Below are positions 61,019 through 64,000 of a DNA stretch of 64,000 nt, one piece after another. Under the pieces are notes generated by a model. That model was given only the letters and a program-made list of their open reading frames with translations, ran no database searches and was not told where the DNA came from. Each line of letters starts with the position of its first letter. Position 1 is the stretch's first letter. The translations under genes were made by a program, and so were the position numbers. Origin of the DNA: Armatimonadota bacterium (GTDB taxonomy: Bacteria; Armatimonadota; Fimbriimonadia; Fimbriimonadales; Fimbriimonadaceae); contig JAFDWR010000004.1 of NCBI GenBank assembly GCA_018268355.1, positions 549,370 to 613,369 on the forward strand, in the 5' to 3' direction.

Positions 61019-62179
61019 ATGATGTCAAGAATGGCGTACCTTGCGTCCCTGCTCCTCCTTGTGCCAGCGACATCCTGCGCACGGCCCATCCCAGCAACGG
61101 TGGCTCGCCAGGACGAAACCCTGTTTCTCAATGGACATTTCCCGATTGGAGTGTTTTCACAGCCCGTGGACTCCTTCGAAAAGTGGAAGCAACGCGGCAT
61201 CGACACCCTGCTTGAAGTGCCCATGAATCACGACGCCGTGGCCTGGGACCGCGCCGCCCGAGCCGGGGGATTTCGCATCATCCGCCGGCCAGCCGCGAAC
61301 CCAAGGGATGACATCGGCCGCAAGGATCTGCTGGCTTGGTCGCATTGGGACGAGCCCGACGCCGCCGGTCGGGCACCAACGTGGACACCCGCCTTTGAAA
61401 AGACCTACTCCGAATGGCGAAGCATCGACCCCAACCGCAAGATCTTTCTCAACTTCGCGGGTCCAGATATCACGTGGTTCACGACCCAAAGGGATTCGTA
61501 TTCAACCAACTACGCCTCCTACTATCCGCGCCTCGTCGCCACCGCCGACTGGATCGCGAGTGACCTCTATCCGGCGGGTGGTTGGCTTAACCGTGGGCAC
61601 GAATCTCGCCGGGGCGACATCGCGCTCATTGCCGAACCGATGCGCGCGATCAAAAAGTTGACCAACAAGCCGCAGTTCGTCTTCATCGAAGCCAGCGAGA
61701 TCGAGAGCGGCAATGTGGCTGGTGCACGTTGCCCAACCCCCGAGGAGATGCGGGCCCAAATCTGGTACGCGATTCTGCACGGTGCCCGGGGCATCTTCTA
61801 CTTCCCGGCGTCGGTTCGCCGAGATGCCTTTCGCTTTGACGCCTCTCCGCCCGAGATCGTGAAGGAGATGGTGCGACAAAATGCCCTCATCCGAAAGGCC
61901 GGGCGCACGCTCCAGGGGGCGGTGGACCCCTCGCAGCTACAGGTCAGCGCAGATGGACCGCTGGAAGTCGGTTGGCGGCTGCTCGATGGCCAAGCCACCG
62001 TCATCGTCGTGAACCCCACGCGAAAGTCGGTCCCCGAAGCCAAGATCACGGTCGCGGGAGCAAAAGGCGAGGCCCGGTTCCTCTCCAATGATCGCCGGGT
62101 TCCTATGTCGAACGGCGTCCTAAAGGAGTCAATCGAACCTCTGGGAGTGCGGGTGTTCATGGTCGGTACCGGTGACTGA
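61019..62179 (+). CDS. Putative lipoprotein, TIM-barrel glycoside hydrolase-like
   Basis: 386 residues from the ATG pair at 61019/61022. A signal with a lipobox-like LVPATSC suggests a lipoprotein. The next part resembles clan GH-A barrels: FPIGVFSQPVDSFEKWKQRG, GIDTLLEVPMN, LAWSHWDEPDAAG with a Glu in the acid/base position, SDLYPAGGW, FVFIEASEIE with Glu in the nucleophile position, and YAILHGARGIFYFPASV. A small C-terminal beta-sandwich (about 300-386) closes it. The specificity is unknown. Confidence 0.6.
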   Translation: MMSRMAYLASLLLLVPATSCARPIPATVARQDETLFLNGHFPIGVFSQPVDSFEKWKQRGIDTLLEVPMNHDAVAWDRAARAGGFRIIRRPAANPRDDIGRKDLLAWSHWDEPDAAGRAPTWTPAFEKTYSEWRSIDPNRKIFLNFAGPDITWFTTQRDSYSTNYASYYPRLVATADWIASDLYPAGGWLNRGHESRRGDIALIAEPMRAIKKLTNKPQFVFIEASEIESGNVAGARCPTPEEMRAQIWYAILHGARGIFYFPASVRRDAFRFDASPPEIVKEMVRQNALIRKAGRTLQGAVDPSQLQVSADGPLEVGWRLLDGQATVIVVNPTRKSVPEAKITVAGAKGEARFLSNDRRVPMSNGVLKESIEPLGVRVFMVGTGD

Positions 62180-62523
62180 AAAGCGACTGAAAAATCAATG
62201 GGGAGCCAGGACTCTATGGTTTTCTTAGCCTGGGTCAAGAAGCAGATCCCTTCGCCTGACGACCGAGGTCTTGATTGAGCCAGCTCTGCCAGCGACCGGG
62301 CGAAATGCGCTGTGTAGCGTAGGCGTGAAAAATCTCGGCCACGGCCGTCGCGCGATGTCGTTGGACCCGGCAAGGCTCGCTTGTCCTAACACTCAGACTC
62401 GACATTGATGGATTTGATTTTCGACCGCGGGAACTACTTATTTGTAGCGTGAATCTTCGGGCGAAAGGAGCGCTGTTCGAAACTTTTTGAAGAGTGAATT
62501 GTTAAGGTAAGCTCTATGCAATC
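62180..62523. other. Intergenic stretch, GC falling to the right
   Basis: No gene is supported. Composition changes from GC-rich to AT-rich at about 62390, which may mark an island edge. At 62496-62510 a TTAAGGTAAGCT stretch precedes the next gene. Confidence 0.5.
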
Positions 62524-62928
62524 ATGATTACAGTTGAATGTCCGTATTGTCGCCAAGAAGCAATTATCGGTGGCGGATTTCAATGTTCCAATTGCAATGC
62601 AACGCAGACGGCTGAGACCGTAGCATCAGATTACGTTGAGACCATACTAGACTGTTGCCAACATTCTATTGTCCAGAACGGTGGAGAATGGCCGGTCTCG
62701 TATTGTGACGAGTGCGGCCATGAGAGTTTTGTAGACTTTGGTCTGCAGCAAGAGCCAGAGGACTCTCGTGCTGGTCTCTGCTTCAATTGCGGCTACGAGA
62801 TACACTGCTGTTCAACCGGCGAAAGTGGCGGAGCCGCCTACTGTTTGAAGTGTGGTAATCTATTTCAAGATGACGGTGAAAATTTTATTTGTTTTGCCTG
62901 TATTGAAGGTGCTGTAAGTATAATCTAG
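62524..62928 (+). CDS. AT-rich small protein with multiple zinc ribbons
   Basis: 134 residues containing 16 cysteines arranged as CxxC pairs (6/9, 21/24, 61/64, 86/89, 107/110, 123/126) plus CC at 44-45 and 95-96. Pairing these gives three zinc-ribbon knuckles. No enzyme motif or membrane segment. The DNA is strikingly AT-rich and uses codons foreign to the rest of the window, so horizontal acquisition is likely. Its family is not recognised. Confidence 0.65.
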   Translation: MITVECPYCRQEAIIGGGFQCSNCNATQTAETVASDYVETILDCCQHSIVQNGGEWPVSYCDECGHESFVDFGLQQEPEDSRAGLCFNCGYEIHCCSTGESGGAAYCLKCGNLFQDDGENFICFACIEGAVSII

Positions 62929-63195
62929 TGGCAAAACTTGTTATAGCCTGCTCACCGAAGGGTGATCTTTTAGATCGCATCTCAGGTTGATCTTCTCATT
63001 GGCCCCAACAAAGACTTAATGCAAGAGGAGTTATCAAGAATGTTGATCAGGTCTACAGGTCGAACGCTCAAATATAGACGACTGGACCCATGTGAAGTGA
63101 GTCATCTGCAGTGGCTAGGGTAATCCAGGCTCAATGCAAGGGCAGTTGCTGGCTTCGGTAGCCTCAGTGCATTCTTCTTGCGTCGAATTGATGAT
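62929..63195. other. AT-rich intergenic stretch left of tRNA fragment
   Basis: No open frame of note. The DNA keeps the lower GC of the preceding gene until about 63100, then returns to average. Confidence 0.45.
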
Positions 63196-63239
63196 TGGCG
63201 GCCCCGGAGGGACTCGAACCCCCGACGCCCTCCTTAGGA
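63196..63239 (-). other. tRNA-Arg(CCT) 3' half, candidate attachment site
   Basis: Read on the minus strand it runs TCCTAAGGAGG (positions 33-43, with anticodon CCT), a GCGTC variable loop, a complete T arm (GGGGGTTCGAGTCCCTC), CGGGGCC acceptor strand, G73 and CCA (63198-63196). The 5' half of the tRNA is missing. This is the usual scar of an element that integrated in the anticodon loop. Confidence 0.75.
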
Positions 63240-63250
63240 CTGACATTTTC

Positions 63251-63291
63251 TAGGTTCAATGACGCTAGGCACTTGTCCGCCGTTGAACCTA
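63251..63291. repeat. 9-bp inverted repeat beside the tRNA fragment
   Basis: TAGGTTCAA (63251-63259) and TTGAACCTA (63283-63291) are exact inverted copies around 23 bases, 12 bases from the tRNA fragment. They could be integrase arm sites. Confidence 0.5.
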
Positions 63292-63411
63292 AATGACCGC
63301 CGTCTTCCGCCGCGTTGGAGAGACCTTGGAGAGACCTGGGGCGAGACCCTCTAGCCATTCTCAATAAGCGAAATCGGTAAAGCTCAGTTCTAACCGCGAA
63401 CACACGGCAAC

Positions 63412-64000
63412 CTAAGCTGTTCGTCCATCAAAGCTGCGGAGTCTCAATGAGTTTAGGATGACCGAAACGCTGCTGAACGCCATCGCACCAGCTGCCAACA
63501 TTGGGCTGAGAAGGCCCAGGGCCGCCAGGGGGATCATAACGACGTTGTAGACGAATGCCCAAAACAGGTTCCACTTGATTGTTGAAAGGGTAGCGCGTGC
63601 AAGGCGGATAGCCTGCGCGACGCCGCGAAGATCTGATCGAAGAAGGGTTACTCCAGCGGTCTCCATTGCAACATCCGTCCCGTGGCCCATCGCTATACCA
63701 AGGTCAGCTTGGGCCAGGGCTGGCGCATCGTTGATTCCGTCTCCCACCATGCCCACGCGGCCTGCGACTTGGTATTTGCGGACGAATTCGGCTTTATCTT
63801 GAGGTAGCACCTGAGCTTCCACTCGCTCAACTCCTACTTGATTCGCAACGGCAGCAGCGGCCCTGAGGTTGTCTCCAGTCACCATGACTGGCTCCACACC
63901 AATTTGTTTCAGCAGCCGAATAGCCTCAGCACTATAATCTCCAACCACGTCGGAAACGGCGAGCACAGCGTAGTTAACGCCTGTCTGAAGAACAAAAACA
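63412..64000 (-). CDS. Copper-type P1B ATPase, C-terminal part (cut by window end)
   Basis: The frame is open through the right edge, so the N-terminus lies beyond the window. The visible 196 residues include the end of the nucleotide-binding region (VMVTGDN), the hinge motif VGMVGDGINDAPALAQADLG, the conserved AMGHGTDVAMETA block, and the last two membrane segments (WNLFWAFVYNVVMIPLAALG, AGAMAFSSVSVILNSLRL) with the MSS-like SSVSV and N typical of CopA-like Cu(I) exporters. It pumps metal out at ATP cost. It lies on the presumed island side of the tRNA scar. Confidence 0.9.
   Translation of the reverse strand, partial: VFVLQTGVNYAVLAVSDVVGDYSAEAIRLLKQIGVEPVMVTGDNLRAAAAVANQVGVERVEAQVLPQDKAEFVRKYQVAGRVGMVGDGINDAPALAQADLGIAMGHGTDVAMETAGVTLLRSDLRGVAQAIRLARATLSTIKWNLFWAFVYNVVMIPLAALGLLSPMLAAGAMAFSSVSVILNSLRLRSFDGRTA

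Noticed and set aside
63196..63239. A functional tRNA-Arg gene
   Set aside because: The 5' acceptor strand, D arm and 5' anticodon stem are absent, so it cannot fold as a tRNA.

Overview
The window reads as a chromosomal segment of a high-GC, Gram-negative-type bacterium, most likely an Armatimonadota (Fimbriimonadia-like) member. The clues are a type II pseudopilin with the H-X9-D(G) processing-associated C-terminus, a lone GspF/PilC platform protein, many small secreted or uncharacterised proteins, and many start codons lying directly behind a TAnnnT -10 box instead of a Shine-Dalgarno sequence. The taxonomic call is inference.

Region 1 (1-18.3 kb) holds a short-tailed (podovirus-like) virion module. 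On the minus strand, from right to left, it encodes a tandem-GroES protein, portal, a 74-aa protein, a scaffold-like protein, a decoration-like protein, major capsid, adaptor, a large tail-nozzle-like protein, small virion proteins, an M15-like lysin and an SGNH-hydrolase tail protein. The terminase genes lie on the plus strand at 16.7-18.3 kb. About 4 kb of host-like genes separates the two halves: DUF4932 peptidase, XRE-cupin regulator, BI-1-like membrane protein, cell-wall amidase and a methyltransferase. No integrase, repressor or replication gene is visible, so this is a defective or permuted prophage, or a domesticated particle.

Region 2 (18.3-38.9 kb) is ordinary chromosome: pseudopilin, PafA-type phosphatase, tRNA-Pro, a lysine 6-aminotransferase-like enzyme, secreted unknowns, YHYH protein, phosphodiester glycosidase, LD-carboxypeptidase, GH27 alpha-galactosidase, ABC exporter, PabB-PabC fusion, SpoU methyltransferase, GspF, FolK and tRNA-His. 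PabB-PabC and FolK both belong to folate synthesis.

Region 3 (38.9-57.7 kb) consists of small accessory genes separated by GC-rich intergenic islands. The islands are built from a dispersed repeat of about 46 nt (18 copies in the window, conserved ends, variable middle, near-constant length), several larger palindromic modules and a 98-bp inverted pair. Genes include two serine beta-lactamase-fold proteins with altered motifs, small DUF2200, YCII, TfoX-C and DUF1801 proteins, a phosphoesterase, an LRR protein, three tandem membrane paralogues, an HTH-TM-TPR protein and an AT-rich DUF4062 gene.

Region 4 (57.8-64 kb) opens with a compact metal-homeostasis unit: a ribbon-helix-helix protein with a cysteine-rich tail, overlapping ATGA with a COG0523 GTPase, behind an 18-bp palindrome. 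Ankyrin and glycosidase-like genes follow. The right edge has AT-rich DNA, a 3' half of a tRNA-Arg(CCT) that looks like an integration scar, and the C-terminal part of a copper-type P-ATPase cut by the window end.
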